A stretch of 64,000 nucleotides of DNA from Actinophytocola algeriensis (GCF_014203735.1 NZ_JACHJQ010000003.1:915326-979325); one strand, 5' to 3'. Positions 1 through 8,451 are shown, counted from the stretch's first letter. The notes: a model not told the origin generated them from the letters alone. Translations and numbers: made by a program.

Positions 1-325
1 GCTCGCCCTCCCAGTGGATCGCGACGCGGTCGCCGTTGCCGGCCTCGACGTGGCGATCGACACAGTTGTAGGCGACGTTCAGCTTGCCGCCGACGAACCA
101 CTTCGCGAACGGCGCGTTCGACCAGTCCAGCACCTGGTTCCACGGGGTCTCCCAGGTCAGCTGCTCCGCCTGCGCGGCCCAGAACGCCTCGCGATCGGCG
201 TCGGCCTGCTCGTACAGCTCGGCCTTCGCGTTCGCCTGCTGCGCGAACTCGTCACTCGGCGGGAAGGTCCTGCTCTCCGTGAGCAGGTTGTCCAGCGTCT
301 GGCCCTGGCCGGACTGCTCGGTCAT
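1..325 (-). CDS. acs: Acetyl-CoA synthetase, N-terminal part (gene runs off the left edge)
   Basis: About 108 N-terminal residues are visible, starting MTEQSGQG, and the gene continues past the left edge. The stretch KWFVGGKLNVAYNCVDRH followed by HWEGE is the conserved N-terminal region of AMP-forming acetyl-CoA synthetases, which make acetyl-CoA from acetate, ATP and CoA in the cytoplasm. ATG at 325 is chosen because a GAGGAGG ribosome site lies about 7 bases upstream. The adenylation motifs and the regulatory acetylated lysine lie outside the window, so the identification rests on the N-terminal domain alone. It is divergent from the Fic-like gene at 473, with about 147 bp between the two starts for promoters. 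Confidence 0.9.
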   Translation of the reverse strand, partial: MTEQSGQGQTLDNLLTESRTFPPSDEFAQQANAKAELYEQADADREAFWAAQAEQLTWETPWNQVLDWSNAPFAKWFVGGKLNVAYNCVDRHVEAGNGDRVAIHWEGE

Positions 326-472
326 GATGCGGATCCTCCTCGACCCCGGGGGGACTGCGTGTGTCTGCCGTGAACGGTAGTGCTCTATCACGCCTGGCAA
401 CAGCACGTACAGAGGTCCAGACCAATGAACTGGGGGTTCCCGAACGGATGTCACCCGGTAGGGTCCGTCCAC

Positions 473-1204
473 GTGACAGACCCCCTGGCGCCGCTGCTGG
501 ACCTGCCCGGAGTCGACGAGGCGGTGGCCGCCGCACGCGAGGCGGTCGACGCGGTCCACGGACACCCGGCGAACCGTCGCGGCTGGCCCGCTACCGCGGC
601 CGAGGCGTCGGTCCGCGCGTCCCGCGCGTCCGCCGCGCTCGACGGCGGCGCCGCGGACATCCCGGCTACCGGCGAGGTCACGGACCCGCACCTCGCGGGT
701 GCGTTGCGCATCGGCGAGTCCATCGGCCCGATCCTGGCGGTGTGGCAGCGCGCACCGATGCAGGCGCTGGCCCGGCTGCACGTCCTGGCGGCCGCCGACC
801 TGGCCGACGACGAGTCGCTCGGCCGTCCCCGGCAGGCGCGCTGGATCTCGAAGCGGCTGGACATCCTGGCCGAGATCGTCGCGGGCGGCACCTCGGTGCC
901 CGGGCCGGTCCTGACCGCCGTCGTGCACGGCGAGCTGCTGGCACTGTCCCCGTTCGGCACCGCGGACGGCGTGGTCGCGCGTGCCGCCGCGCGGCTGACC
1001 ATGATCGCGACCGGCCTCGACCCGAAGGGCCTGATCGTGCCGGAGGTCTTCTACCTGCGCCGCTCCGACCGCTACCGCGAGGCGGCCGCCGCGTTCGCCA
1101 GTGGCGGCGACGGCCTCACCGAGTGGCTGCTGTTCTCGTGCGAGGCCATCGAGGCGGGTGCCCGCGAGGCGACGAGCATCGCGGAAGCCGCACTACCCGC
1201 CTGA
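473..1204 (+). CDS. Fic/DOC-like protein with degenerate catalytic motif
   Basis: This 243-residue protein starts at GTG 473, with GTAGGG about 9 bases upstream. It resembles the Fic fold. An early SRASAALDGG resembles the Fic inhibitory-helix motif (S-x-x-x-E-G/N), and a later HGELLALSPF...VVARAAARL sits where Fic proteins have H-x-F-x-D/E-G-N-G-R-x-x-R. Here the catalytic histidine is replaced by serine (SPF) and the GNGR loop is lost, so AMP transfer is not expected. Such acs-adjacent proteins are often loosely called 'oxidoreductase' in actinomycetes, with no supporting motif here. The gene is divergent from acs. It could act as a binding or scaffold pseudo-enzyme, but its function is unknown. 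Confidence 0.75.
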   Translation: MTDPLAPLLDLPGVDEAVAAAREAVDAVHGHPANRRGWPATAAEASVRASRASAALDGGAADIPATGEVTDPHLAGALRIGESIGPILAVWQRAPMQALARLHVLAAADLADDESLGRPRQARWISKRLDILAEIVAGGTSVPGPVLTAVVHGELLALSPFGTADGVVARAAARLTMIATGLDPKGLIVPEVFYLRRSDRYREAAAAFASGGDGLTEWLLFSCEAIEAGAREATSIAEAALPA

Positions 1205-1331
1205 CTGATCCGCCTCCCCGCATTCAAAAGTCACGTTCCCCTGAGGTGACTGCTGACCAGGCGCAGACCTCAGCACAAAGATCCACAGGACAGCAGCATC
1301 TCGGCCACCTCTCAGGTGTGCTGGCCAGCGT

Positions 1332-2258
1332 TCAGACCGCGGTCGCGTCCAGTTTGGTCAGGGCCTGGCGGACGTGGCCGTCGGTGGCGGCCAGTACCGC
1401 GGCGGCGCGCTCCGGGTCGACGCCCGACAGCAGGTGCACGAGGGCCACCTTCAGGTCCCCGTGCGCCTCGTCCAGCGCGGCCGCGCACTCCTGTCTGCTC
1501 ACGCCGGTGGCCTCCTGCAGGATCCGCAGGGTCCGCCCGCGCAGCTTGGCGTTCGTGGCGCGCATGCTGACCATCAGGTTCGAGTAGGTGCGGCCGAGCT
1601 TGACCATCACGGCCGTCGAGAACGCCGTCAGCACGAGCTTCTGCGCGGTGCCCGCCTTCATGCGGGTCGACCCGGCGACCACCTCGGGGCCCGTGTCGAC
1701 CTCGACCAGCACGTCGATGTCCAGCAGGCCCGTCGCGTGCGGGTTGGAGAACACCAGGCCGGTGTGCGCGCCCAGCTCACGGGCGGCACGCAGCGCGCCC
1801 AGCACGTACGGGGTCCGCCCGGACGCGGTCAGGCCCAGCACGAAGTCGCCCGCCGAGGCCGACGCCGCGAGCTCCGCCGCGCCCGCCTCGTCGTCGTCCT
1901 CGGCGTTCTCCACCGCGTTCTGCAGTGCGTGGTCGCCGCCCGCGTGGTGCACGACGAACCAGTCGGAAGGCGCGTTGAACGTCGGCACCAGCTCGGCCGC
2001 GTCCACCGTCGCCAGCCGGCCGGACGTGCCGGCGCCCACGTAGTGCACGCGGTGCCCGCCCCGCAGTGCCTCGGTCGCGAAGTCCACGGCGGCGGCGAGC
2101 GCGGGCAGCGCGGCCGCCACCGCGTCGGGGACGAGACGGTCCTCGGCGTTGATCGACCTCAGGAGGTCGAGAGTCGGCAGCTGATCAAGATCCGTCGTCC
2201 GCGGGTTCCGCCGTTCCGTCGGCGATTCGACGTGTACGGCCTGTCGCGGCACAGTCAT
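1332..2258 (-). CDS. murQ: N-acetylmuramic acid 6-phosphate etherase
   Basis: MurQ cleaves the D-lactyl ether of MurNAc-6-phosphate, giving GlcNAc-6-phosphate and D-lactate, so that wall muramic acid re-enters amino-sugar metabolism. The 308-residue SIS-domain protein has the sugar-phosphate loop GAGTSGR (residues 75-81), the family glutamate in DAAELVPT (E89, the expected general acid/base), and the signature GSTRMKAGTAQK. ATG at 2258 is preferred to an upstream in-frame ATG at 2282 because GGGGGAGG lies about 8 bases before it. The upstream ATG overlaps the murR stop as ATGA, so the two genes are in any case translationally close. MurQ is the last gene of a murR-murQ unit beside nagZ-namZ-amiE. 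No MurNAc phosphotransferase transporter (MurP) or MurNAc kinase is in the window. Confidence 0.95.
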   Translation of the reverse strand: MTVPRQAVHVESPTERRNPRTTDLDQLPTLDLLRSINAEDRLVPDAVAAALPALAAAVDFATEALRGGHRVHYVGAGTSGRLATVDAAELVPTFNAPSDWFVVHHAGGDHALQNAVENAEDDDEAGAAELAASASAGDFVLGLTASGRTPYVLGALRAARELGAHTGLVFSNPHATGLLDIDVLVEVDTGPEVVAGSTRMKAGTAQKLVLTAFSTAVMVKLGRTYSNLMVSMRATNAKLRGRTLRILQEATGVSRQECAAALDEAHGDLKVALVHLLSGVDPERAAAVLAATDGHVRQALTKLDATAV

Positions 2259-2278
2259 GTTGCTGCCTCCCCCACCGA

Positions 2279-3196
2279 TCATTTACCGGTCTCCCGCGCC
2301 TTGCGGCGACCGTCGTGGCGGGTCTCCAGCCGGTGCGAGCCCACCGCGTCCCTGGTGTCGTCGAGGGCCTTCATCGAGTCGTTCAGGTGGCGCTGGGCGA
2401 CCCCGATGAAGAGGCAGTCGATGACCGTCAGCTGCGCGATCCGGCTTGCCATGGCGCCGGACCGGAACGTGGTCTCCCGCGCCGCCGTGGTGAGCACGAG
2501 GTCGGCGACCTCGCTGATCGGCGCGGTCGGGTAGTTGGTCAGTGCGACCGTCGTGGCACCGGCGCGCCGCGCCTCGCGCAGGGCCTCGACGGTGTCGGCC
2601 GTCGCGCCCGTGTGCGAGATGCCGACGGCCACGTCGCCGCGCCCGAGCACGGCGGCAGAGGTCAGCATGATGTGGGTGTCGCTCCAGGCGAAGCTGATGC
2701 GCCCGATGCGGTGCAGCTTCTGCTGCAGGTCGGCGGCGACGAACGCGCTGGCGCCGACGCCGTAGACGTCGACCCGGCCCGCCGACGCCAGGGCCACGAC
2801 GACCTTCTCCAGCACCTCGGCGTCGAGTTGCGCGGCCGTCTCCTCGACGGCACGCGCGTCGGCGAACGTGACCTTGCCGACCACGGTCGCCATGTCGTCG
2901 TCGGGGGCGATCTCGCCACCGAGGTCCCGGTCGACGCGGGCCTCGGAACGGGCGGTGTCCGCGGCCAGCGCGATGCGCAGCTCCGGGTAGCCGCCGACGC
3001 CGATGGCCTTGCAGAAACGGGTGACGGTGGTCTCGCTCGTACCGGCCGCCTCGGCGACCTCGGTGATGCTGCGACGGGCGACGGTGGCCGGGCTGTCGAG
3101 GACGACCTTCGCCACGCGCTGTTCGGCGCGGGCCAGACCGGGCAGAAGCGACCGGATTCGGACCAGCGGACTTGACTCAGTGTGTTGTGTGGTCAT
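2279..3196 (-). CDS. murR: RpiR/MurR-family transcriptional regulator (HTH + SIS)
   Basis: This 305-residue regulator has an N-terminal RpiR helix-turn-helix (RRSITEVAEAAGTSETTVTR, then FCKAIG) and a C-terminal SIS domain (VDVYGVGASAFVA; GISHTGATADTVEALREA) that binds sugar phosphates. In E. coli and Bacillus, MurR-type proteins respond to MurNAc-6-P, the substrate of MurQ. The next gene here is murQ, so the same ligand is the natural inference. Two starts are possible. GTG 3211 has no ribosome site and lies at the predicted transcription start. ATG 3196 has a weak GAGCGCGAG and is chosen. A promoter with -35 TTGTCG and -10 TAAGTT lies just upstream, inside a motif shared with the nagZ promoter (see that entry), which suggests autoregulation. 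Confidence 0.9.
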   Translation of the reverse strand: MTTQHTESSPLVRIRSLLPGLARAEQRVAKVVLDSPATVARRSITEVAEAAGTSETTVTRFCKAIGVGGYPELRIALAADTARSEARVDRDLGGEIAPDDDMATVVGKVTFADARAVEETAAQLDAEVLEKVVVALASAGRVDVYGVGASAFVAADLQQKLHRIGRISFAWSDTHIMLTSAAVLGRGDVAVGISHTGATADTVEALREARRAGATTVALTNYPTAPISEVADLVLTTAARETTFRSGAMASRIAQLTVIDCLFIGVAQRHLNDSMKALDDTRDAVGSHRLETRHDGRRKARETGK

Positions 3197-3207
3197 GGCA
3201 CTCGCGC

Positions 3208-3246
3208 TCACGTGGGAAACTTACTAACAGGCATGTGGAACGACAA
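3208..3246 (-). promoter_or_regulatory. Predicted murR-murQ promoter with motif shared with nagZ promoter
   Basis: On the minus strand a -35-like TTGTCG (3246-3241) and a -10-like TAAGTT (3223-3218) are separated by 17 bp. The 17-mer TCACGTGGGAAACTTAC (plus strand 3208-3224) covers the -10. It matches TCCCGTGGGTAACTTAC at the nagZ promoter (minus strand, 8331-8315) at 15 of 17 positions. Its orientation relative to transcription is opposite at the two promoters. I infer a common regulator site, MurR being the obvious candidate. Confidence 0.5.
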
Positions 3247-3374
3247 GGCGGCAGCCGTCGTCTGTAGACAACGCTACCCAAATCTGGGTGAAACTTCAGG
3301 TGCGGTTGTGTGGGTGTAACAACCCAGTCGATGTATCGCCGCACCTTGTTAGCGCTTCAACCAGTTTTTCTTCC

Positions 3375-5123
3375 TCATCGTGATCTGAGCTGCCAGCCGT
3401 CTGACTGAAGCTTGTGGGGTTCTTTCTCACCGTTGAGGAGCGTCCGACCACGTTCCGTGACCACGACCTGATCAAGATGCACGCCGCGCCCGGTGTACCG
3501 GGCATCGGTAGCGAATCGCCAGCGCAACGTGATCTCCGCTGCGTGTGGCAGTCGAGCTTCGACCCGCCACCATGCGCGGTGGCCGTTGCCGGAGAGTGCT
3601 TCGACCGATTCGTCCGGTGCGCCTCGGCCGTGGACGGACAGCGGGACCGCCGTCCACGTCACCCCATCGGTGCTTACTTCGAATATCAGCCGATCGGTGC
3701 TCTCCGTGTCCACAAAGGCGTCGAAGTTCACCCGAACGGGTTGCCGTGGGTGCAGCGTGACAGTCGTCAGTGACGCAGACGACGCGTCCCCGATGCCCGA
3801 GTACCACGCGTCCCGGCCGTGCCGGGGCTTCACCGCGAGCGCCTTGGCGAGTCCGCTGCTCAGCGCCTCGCGGGCGATGTTGATCGACCCCCAGTTACGG
3901 CTCGGGTGCACCCGGTTGGTGAGCAGGATCGCGAACGACCGCGACGCGGGGTCGATGACGACGTCCGTGCCGGTGTACCCGGTGTGCCCCGCGGTGCGCG
4001 GGCCGGCGAGCGCGCCCATGTAGAACATCTGGTTCAGCTCGAACCCGTAGCCGTGATCGTGACCGGGGAAGGCCTCGTTGTGGTCGGTGATCATCGCCGT
4101 GACCGTCTCCGGCCGCAGGATGCGGTGTCCTCGGTAGGAGCCGCCGTTGAGGATCGTCTGCGCCAGGATCGCCATGTCACCGGCGGTGGAGAACACCCCG
4201 GCGTGCCCGGCGACCCCGCCCAGCGACCAGGCGTTCTCGTCGTGCACCGAGCCGCGCACCATGCCGCGCGGCGGTGCCGTCTGGTACTCGGTGGCCACGA
4301 CCCGGTCCAGCTTGGACGCGGGCGGGTTGTAGCCGGTGTCGACCATGCGCAGCGGCCCGGTGATCCGCTGGGCCACCACCTCGTCCAGCTTCTTGCCCGT
4401 GATCCGTTCGATCAGCACCCCGAGCGTGATCAGGTTCAGGTCCGAGTACTCGTAGTTCGTGCCCGGGGTCGTGCGCGGCGCGATGTCCATCACGGCCTTG
4501 ATCCGCGCCGGGATGTCCGGGTACCTCGACCACAGCGGGATCCACGAGACCAGGCCGGACGTGTGCGTGAGCAGCTGGGCGACGGTGATCGACTCCTTGC
4601 CGTTCACCCCGAACTCGGGCAGGTAGGTCGCCACCGGCGCGTTCACGTCGACCTGGCCTGCCTCGACCAGCTGCATCACGGCGATCGACGTGAACAGCTT
4701 CGACACCGACGCCATGTCGAAGATGGTGTCCTCGCGCATCGGGACCTTCTGGTCCTCTGGCAGCTCGGTGCCCGCGCCGTCGGCGTACCGGACCGCGTAC
4801 CCGGCGGTCTTCCTGCTGACCACGACCCCGTCGTGCGCGACGAGGCTGACCGCGCCGGAGTACAGCGGCACGGTCAGCCTCGGGTCGTAGTTCTTCCTGG
4901 TCCACTCGTCGATGCGGGTGAGCGCCGCGTCGATCGGCGCGGGATCGAGGCCGACCGAGGCAGGTGACCCGTCCCGCAGTGCGGTGTGTGGCGACGCGTA
5001 CCCGGGTAAGGGCACGTCGAAGCGGCCGGTGACCCCGCCCCGCGACTCGGCCACGCTCACGCCGGAACCGGCCGTCACGGCGACGGCCAGTGCGAGGACG
5101 GTGACACGAAGGACTCCGGACAT
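3375..5123 (-). CDS. Secreted serine hydrolase of the beta-lactamase/AmiE family
   Basis: This 582-residue exported protein has a signal peptide (residues 5-25, ending near SVAES). Its serine beta-lactamase-type domain carries SVSK (S139-K142), YSD at 226 in place of the usual YxN, and GHTG near residue 385. A C-terminal beta-rich segment (about 440-582) looks like a carbohydrate- or wall-binding jelly-roll, though I cannot name the family. Its place after nagZ and namZ and before murR-murQ matches AmiE in the Bacillus subtilis MurNAc recycling operon, where AmiE removes stem peptide from MurNAc. An amidase or esterase role is therefore inferred from context. ATG 5123 fits AAGAGG 5 bases upstream better than an in-frame GTG at 5129. 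The gap to namZ is 19 bp, so the genes are likely co-transcribed. Confidence 0.85.
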   Translation of the reverse strand: MSGVLRVTVLALAVAVTAGSGVSVAESRGGVTGRFDVPLPGYASPHTALRDGSPASVGLDPAPIDAALTRIDEWTRKNYDPRLTVPLYSGAVSLVAHDGVVVSRKTAGYAVRYADGAGTELPEDQKVPMREDTIFDMASVSKLFTSIAVMQLVEAGQVDVNAPVATYLPEFGVNGKESITVAQLLTHTSGLVSWIPLWSRYPDIPARIKAVMDIAPRTTPGTNYEYSDLNLITLGVLIERITGKKLDEVVAQRITGPLRMVDTGYNPPASKLDRVVATEYQTAPPRGMVRGSVHDENAWSLGGVAGHAGVFSTAGDMAILAQTILNGGSYRGHRILRPETVTAMITDHNEAFPGHDHGYGFELNQMFYMGALAGPRTAGHTGYTGTDVVIDPASRSFAILLTNRVHPSRNWGSINIAREALSSGLAKALAVKPRHGRDAWYSGIGDASSASLTTVTLHPRQPVRVNFDAFVDTESTDRLIFEVSTDGVTWTAVPLSVHGRGAPDESVEALSGNGHRAWWRVEARLPHAAEITLRWRFATDARYTGRGVHLDQVVVTERGRTLLNGEKEPHKLQSDGWQLRSR

Positions 5124-5142
5124 GGCCACCTCTTATCGGTCG

Positions 5143-6429
5143 TCACCGGTAGATCAGGTACTGCTCCCGCAGCCTCGCGAACGCGGCCAGCTCGTCGCGC
5201 CACGCGCCGATCACCTCGTTGACCGTCGCCCCGGCGTCGATCATCGTGCGCAGCCGGGTCGAGCCGGAGAGCTTGTCGATGAAGTTGTCCGGCCGCCAGC
5301 CGAAGACGTCCGGGTGCACCTGCTTGGCCGTGACCAGCATCGTGACCGCTGTCCTGATCGCCTGGAAGCGCCGTTCGTCGGTGATGTGCAGCTGCACGCC
5401 ACCGCACACCTTGCCGACCCACTTGGAGAACGTCGGCGCGAAGTAGTGCTCGCGGAACCGCACACCCGGCAGCCCTGCCTGGTTGAGGGCCTCCGCCCAG
5501 CGCCAGTCGATGCCCGGCGCGCCGATGATCTCGAAGGGCCGCGTGGTGCCCCGGCCCTCGGAGAACACGGTGCCCTCGAACAGGCAGGTGCCCGGGTAGG
5601 CGAGCGCGGTCTCCGGGGTCGGCACGTTCGGGCTCGGTAAGACCCACTCCAGCCCGGTGTCGGAGAACAGGTCGTCCCGCCGCCAGCCCTTGAGCTTCAC
5701 GATCTCCAGGCTCCGCAGCCGCCCGCCCGCGTCCGCCGGCAGGAACTCGGCGTCGAAGAACCTGGCCAGCTCGCCCGCGGTCATGCCGTGCTGCTGGACG
5801 ATCGGCTTGCGGCCGACACCGGACGAGAACGCCGGGTCCAGCATCGGGCCGTACGGCGTGCCGCCGACCGGGTTGGGCCGGTCGAGCACCATGAAGTCGA
5901 TGCCGGTCAGCACCGCGGCGTGCATGGCGTTGTACATCGACCAGATGTAGGTGTAGAAGCGCGCGCCGATGTCCGCGATGTCGAAGACCAGCAGGTCGAT
6001 GCCCGCCTTGCGGAACTGGTCGGCGATCTTCGCCGCGGTCAGCGTGTAGGTGTCGTAGACGGGGATCTGGGTGCGCGGGTCGAGGTAGTCGCCCTCCGAA
6101 CCGCCCGCCTGCGCGGTGCCGCGGAAGCCGTGCTCCGGCCCGAACACCGCGGTCGGCGGCATGTTGGCGGCCACCATCGAGTCGACGATGTGCGTGTTGT
6201 CGCGCAGGACGCCGGTCGGGTTGGTCAGGATGCCGACCTTGCGGCCGCGGAACCTGCGCCAGCCGTCGGCGGCCAGCGACTCCGCGCCGGTCGTCGTGCC
6301 GCGGTGCGAGTGCCCGCGTTCCTCGTCGGCACTCGCCGTCGCCGCGCCGACACCCATGAGGGGTGCCGCCATCGCCGACGCCATCAGGAAGTTTCGGCGG
6401 TCCATGCCGCGCCTGTCTTTGCCGCTCAC
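5143..6429 (-). CDS. namZ: Exo-beta-N-acetylmuramidase NamZ (DUF1343), Tat-exported
   Basis: The 428-residue protein begins with a twin-arginine-type signal (DRRNFLMASAMAAPLMG, residues 9-26). A DUF1343 domain follows (KVGILTNPTGVLRD, then VFGPEHGFRGTAQAG, FDIADIGARFYTYIWSM, and VLDRPNPVGG). DUF1343 proteins such as B. subtilis YbbC were shown to be NamZ, an exo-acting hydrolase that releases MurNAc from the non-reducing end of peptidoglycan. The GTG start at 6429 overlaps the nagZ stop as GTGA, indicating translational coupling. ATG at 6405, directly before the Tat motif, is an alternative. With NagZ upstream and the AmiE-like enzyme downstream, the three exported enzymes can take wall fragments to GlcNAc, MurNAc and peptide. 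Confidence 0.92.
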   Translation of the reverse strand: MSGKDRRGMDRRNFLMASAMAAPLMGVGAATASADEERGHSHRGTTTGAESLAADGWRRFRGRKVGILTNPTGVLRDNTHIVDSMVAANMPPTAVFGPEHGFRGTAQAGGSEGDYLDPRTQIPVYDTYTLTAAKIADQFRKAGIDLLVFDIADIGARFYTYIWSMYNAMHAAVLTGIDFMVLDRPNPVGGTPYGPMLDPAFSSGVGRKPIVQQHGMTAGELARFFDAEFLPADAGGRLRSLEIVKLKGWRRDDLFSDTGLEWVLPSPNVPTPETALAYPGTCLFEGTVFSEGRGTTRPFEIIGAPGIDWRWAEALNQAGLPGVRFREHYFAPTFSKWVGKVCGGVQLHITDERRFQAIRTAVTMLVTAKQVHPDVFGWRPDNFIDKLSGSTRLRTMIDAGATVNEVIGAWRDELAAFARLREQYLIYR

Positions 6430-8249
6430 CAGGTCACCCCGTGGTCGAAGGGGTAGAGGACGTCAGAGGTGCCGCCGACCGGGATGTCGACCGGCAGCTT
6501 GCCCCGCGGCGAGATCTCGCCGGTCAGGACCTTCGCGAGGGACTCCATGGCGTGTGCGCGCCAGCCGTAGGTCGCGACCCAGGTCGGCGCGTCGACGTAA
6601 CCCGCGTCGTACGGGATCTGGGAGGCGACCGCGATGACCGGCTTGCCGGTCGCGAGGAGCGCGTTCACCAGGTTCCGCTGCGCGGTCCGGTCCTTGAGGT
6701 TGTTGGTCAGCACGACGACCAGGTCGGAGGTGTTGGCTGCCGCCACCGCGTTCGCGATGGTCGTCGCGTTGGGGTTGGCGCCCGTCGACAACGCCGTTGC
6801 CGTGGCGCCGCGCCGGTTGAGGCTGTCGGCGAGCCACTGCGGGCTGCGGGTGTCACCGATGCCGGTCACCAGCACCTTGCCGAGGTCGCCGGCCAGCGGC
6901 AGCAGGTTCGCGTCGTTGCGCACGACCGTGGTCGTGCGGTCGCTGACCTGCTGGACCCGCGCGATGTGGTCAGGCGTCCCGACGATGCCCGCCACCTTGC
7001 CCTCGTCCACGAACGGCGAGGTGATGATGCCGCGCTTGAGCTTGAGCAGCAGGATCCGCAGCACGCTCTGGTCGATGCGCCGCTCGGTCAGCCGTCCGCT
7101 CTCCACGGCCGCCTTCACCGAGTCGAGCGCAAGCTGCAGGTTCGGCGGCATGAGGAGCTGGTCGACACCGGCCTCGATGGCCATGACCGGGATCTCCTCC
7201 GGCGGGAACACGTTCGCGCCGCCCATGCCGAGCGCGTCGGTGACGATCACGCCCTTGTACTTCAGCTCGCCGCGCAGCAGGCCGGTGAGGATCGGCTTCG
7301 ACACCGTGGCCGGCACGCCGGACGGGTCGAGGCTCGGCACCTGGATGTGCGCGGTCATGATCGAGTCGACGCCCGCCTTGATGGCGGCCCGGAACGGCGG
7401 CATGTCGATGGCACGCCACTCGGCCTCGGTGCGGTCGATGTTCGGCAGGCCGGTGTGGCTGTCGGTCGCGGCGTCGCCGTGGCCGGGGAAGTGCTTGGCC
7501 GACGAGGACACGGTCTGGTTCGGCCGCCCGCCCTCCTGGTAGCCCTCGACCTCGGCGGTCACCAGCTGGCTCACCAGCTCCGGCCGCGACGAGAACGAGC
7601 GCGCGCCGATCACCGGGTTGTCGGGGTTGGAGTTGACGTCCGCGACCGGCGCGAAGTTCTGGTTGATCCCCATGGCCCGCAGCTCGCGGCCGTTGAGGGT
7701 GGCGACCGTCTTGGCGTCGGCGGCACTGCGGCCCGCGCCGACGGCCATGCTGGCCGGGAACTCCGTGGCAGGCGACTCGAGGCGGGTGACGTTGCCGCCC
7801 TCCTGGTCGATGGCCACGATCAGCGGGATCCGCGTGTTGTGGCGGACCGCGGCGCGCTGCAGGCCGTTGGAGAACGCCGCCATCTGCGCGGGGTTGTCCA
7901 CGTTGTCGGTGCCGCTGTTGTTGAAGTAGATGACACCGCCGACGCCGAACTTCTCGACGACCTGGGCGGGGGTGTCGACGCCGTAGTTCGCCTGGTTGGT
8001 GGGGTGGACCTCGTCGGCGCCCTTGCCCCACACGGAGACCACGAACAGCTGGGCGATCTTCTGCTCGAGCGACATGCCGCGCATCTCCGCGCGGGCGAGT
8101 GCCTCGGCCGCCGCTGCACTGCTCACCTGCGGAGTCGCGGTGCCGGCCACAGCGGAGGCCGGGTGGGTACCGCTAACCATGGCGGTGGTCGCGACCGCCG
8201 CGACCGCGACGGACAGACTGCGACGGGCGGATGTTCTGGACAGAGACAC
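6426..8249 (-). CDS. nagZ: Exported beta-N-acetylglucosaminidase, GH3 family
   Basis: This 607-residue GH3 enzyme has an N-terminal signal sequence (RRSLSVAVAAVATTAM...). The NagZ signature KHFPGHGDAATDSHTGLP contains the catalytic histidine of NagZ-type GH3 enzymes, and the nucleophile aspartate lies in VIVTDALGMGG. A C-terminal GH3 domain (about residues 400-607) is present, as in Bacillus NagZ and unlike the single-domain E. coli enzyme. It removes terminal GlcNAc from muropeptides outside the membrane. GTG 8249 is chosen for AAGGAGG about 5 bases upstream. An upstream TTG at 8270 would place that site inside the gene. It is the first gene of nagZ-namZ-amiE-like, with a promoter whose spacer holds a perfect inverted repeat. 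Confidence 0.92.
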   Translation of the reverse strand: MSLSRTSARRSLSVAVAAVATTAMVSGTHPASAVAGTATPQVSSAAAAEALARAEMRGMSLEQKIAQLFVVSVWGKGADEVHPTNQANYGVDTPAQVVEKFGVGGVIYFNNSGTDNVDNPAQMAAFSNGLQRAAVRHNTRIPLIVAIDQEGGNVTRLESPATEFPASMAVGAGRSAADAKTVATLNGRELRAMGINQNFAPVADVNSNPDNPVIGARSFSSRPELVSQLVTAEVEGYQEGGRPNQTVSSSAKHFPGHGDAATDSHTGLPNIDRTEAEWRAIDMPPFRAAIKAGVDSIMTAHIQVPSLDPSGVPATVSKPILTGLLRGELKYKGVIVTDALGMGGANVFPPEEIPVMAIEAGVDQLLMPPNLQLALDSVKAAVESGRLTERRIDQSVLRILLLKLKRGIITSPFVDEGKVAGIVGTPDHIARVQQVSDRTTTVVRNDANLLPLAGDLGKVLVTGIGDTRSPQWLADSLNRRGATATALSTGANPNATTIANAVAAANTSDLVVVLTNNLKDRTAQRNLVNALLATGKPVIAVASQIPYDAGYVDAPTWVATYGWRAHAMESLAKVLTGEISPRGKLPVDIPVGGTSDVLYPFDHGVTW

Positions 8250-8294
8250 AGCGGCCTCCTTGGCCGGCAAGGCGGGACAATCCGTAACCTCTTA

Positions 8295-8346
8295 ACCGAT
8301 AGCTGACAGCATCGGTAAGTTACCCACGGGACGATCCCGTGGGCAA
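8295..8346 (-). promoter_or_regulatory. nagZ-namZ operon promoter with two dyads
   Basis: On the minus strand, -35 TTGCCC (8346-8341) and -10 TAACTT (8322-8317) are 18 bp apart. The spacer is filled by a perfect inverted repeat, CCCACGGGA (8323-8331) and TCCCGTGGG (8335-8343). A second dyad, ACCGAT/ATCGGT with inner GCTG/CAGC (8295-8316), covers the predicted transcription start. A dyad between -35 and -10 is a typical repressor or activator position. Part of it recurs upstream of murR (3208-3224). Confidence 0.6.
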
Positions 8347-8414
8347 GCAGGTGTTCGGCCTAACCTAGCCCGCCGCACCGACAAAAGTGCGACTCGTGTC
8401 CTCACACGAAAAGA

Positions 8415-8451
8415 GCGATCCCTGTCCGCCGTAATGGCGGACGGGGATCGC
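8415..8451 (-). terminator. Intrinsic terminator at the 3' end of the 6S-like RNA
   Basis: Arms GCGATCCCTGTCCGCC (8415-8430) and GGCGGACGGGGATCGC (8436-8451) form a 16-bp stem with one mismatch or wobble and a 5-base loop. On the minus strand the stem is followed by TCTTTTCG. No such T-run follows on the plus strand, so it terminates leftward transcription. Confidence 0.75.

Noticed and set aside
1242-1274. CTGAGGT/ACCTCAG inverted repeat between the Fic-like gene and murQ
   Set aside because: Seven base pairs with a 19-base loop and no T-run is too weak to call a terminator, though convergent genes end here.
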